Source: Prevotellaceae bacterium (GTDB taxonomy: Bacteria > Bacteroidota > Bacteroidia > Bacteroidales > UBA932). From it: DNA of 6,069 nucleotides. Shown here piece by piece: positions 5,993-6,069 of the stretch (its first letter is position 1; the number at the start of each line of letters is the position of its first letter). Below the pieces are notes generated by a model, which worked only from the letters and a program-made list of their open reading frames with translations, did no database searches and was not told the origin of the DNA. The position numbers were made by a program, and so were the translations under genes. Where the stretch lies: the NCBI GenBank assembly GCA_031289895.1, contig JAITOP010000221.1:1-6069 (forward strand), written 5' to 3'.

Positions 5993-6069
5993 ATGCAGTT
6001 ATTTTTTCGTGAATTTGGAAATGCTGGTGAAGATATTATTATTGCGCACGGGCTTTACGGCTGTTCGGA
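5993..6069 (+). CDS. Alpha/beta hydrolase, N-terminal fragment cut by the window edge
   Basis: Only 25 codons are visible: MQLFFREFGNAGEDIIIAHG then LYGCS, with the frame still open at the edge. The short strand pair followed by IIIAHGLYG is the typical start of a single-domain alpha/beta hydrolase (YbfF-like esterases), where HGxxG supplies the oxyanion hole. The catalytic Ser and His lie outside the window. It follows the second ATPase by 86 bases, in the same direction. No TAnnTTTG box or convincing terminator was found in that gap, so read-through from the ATPase operon is possible. Looks like an ordinary housekeeping esterase rather than part of the ATPase module, but this cannot be settled here. 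Confidence 0.75.
   Translation, partial: MQLFFREFGNAGEDIIIAHGLYGCS

Noticed and set aside
5947..6012. Small ORF of 21 codons upstream of and overlapping the hydrolase
   Set aside because: Very short, no promoter or family resemblance, and it overlaps the convincing hydrolase start in another frame.

Overview
The window looks like chromosomal DNA of a Bacteroidota bacterium, probably Bacteroidales-like. It is AT-rich, has no clear Shine-Dalgarno sites but A-rich leaders before the starts, carries matches to the Bacteroidota promoter (-33 TTG/TTTG, -7 TAnnTTTG), and encodes two proteins typical of that phylum: a DUF1460 amidase and a ~490-residue double-domain family 2 glycosyltransferase. All identifications were made by reading the sequence; no database search was run.

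Left part (27-2349, minus strand): a tight two-gene operon. The glycosyltransferase (886-2349) is read first. Four bases after its stop begins an exported NlpC/P60-fold amidase of the DUF1460 family (27-881), whose characterised relative cleaves anhydro-muropeptides. The pair points to cell-wall metabolism or recycling; that the two share a pathway is inference.

Middle (2350-3127): about 780 bases without an intact gene. From left to right it holds a likely promoter of the minus-strand operon (2393-2400), two 15-bp direct repeats (2433-2447 and 2571-2585) bracketing a 92-bp low-complexity array made of two alternating units (2455-2546), a decayed minus-strand gene resembling the N-terminal helix-turn-helix part of a transposase (2630-2943) with its own well-formed promoter (2959-2989), and the plus-strand promoter of the ATPase genes, overlaid by two overlapping palindromes that look like an operator (3061-3104).

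Right part (3128-5906, plus strand): two adjacent P-loop ATPases of STAND / archaeal-ATPase type, separated by five bases. In the first, the reading frame breaks at a run of seven A directly after the Walker A motif. A -1 shift there joins a 52-residue P-loop segment to the 328 residues carrying Walker B, sensor and winged helix. The stop of the short frame overlaps an ATG of the long frame as ATGA. The second ATPase is intact and has a long helical C-terminal region. I know of no described system with this composition; it is the best candidate here for an undescribed module (regulatory or anti-phage). At the right edge the first 25 codons of an alpha/beta hydrolase gene are visible (5993-6069).
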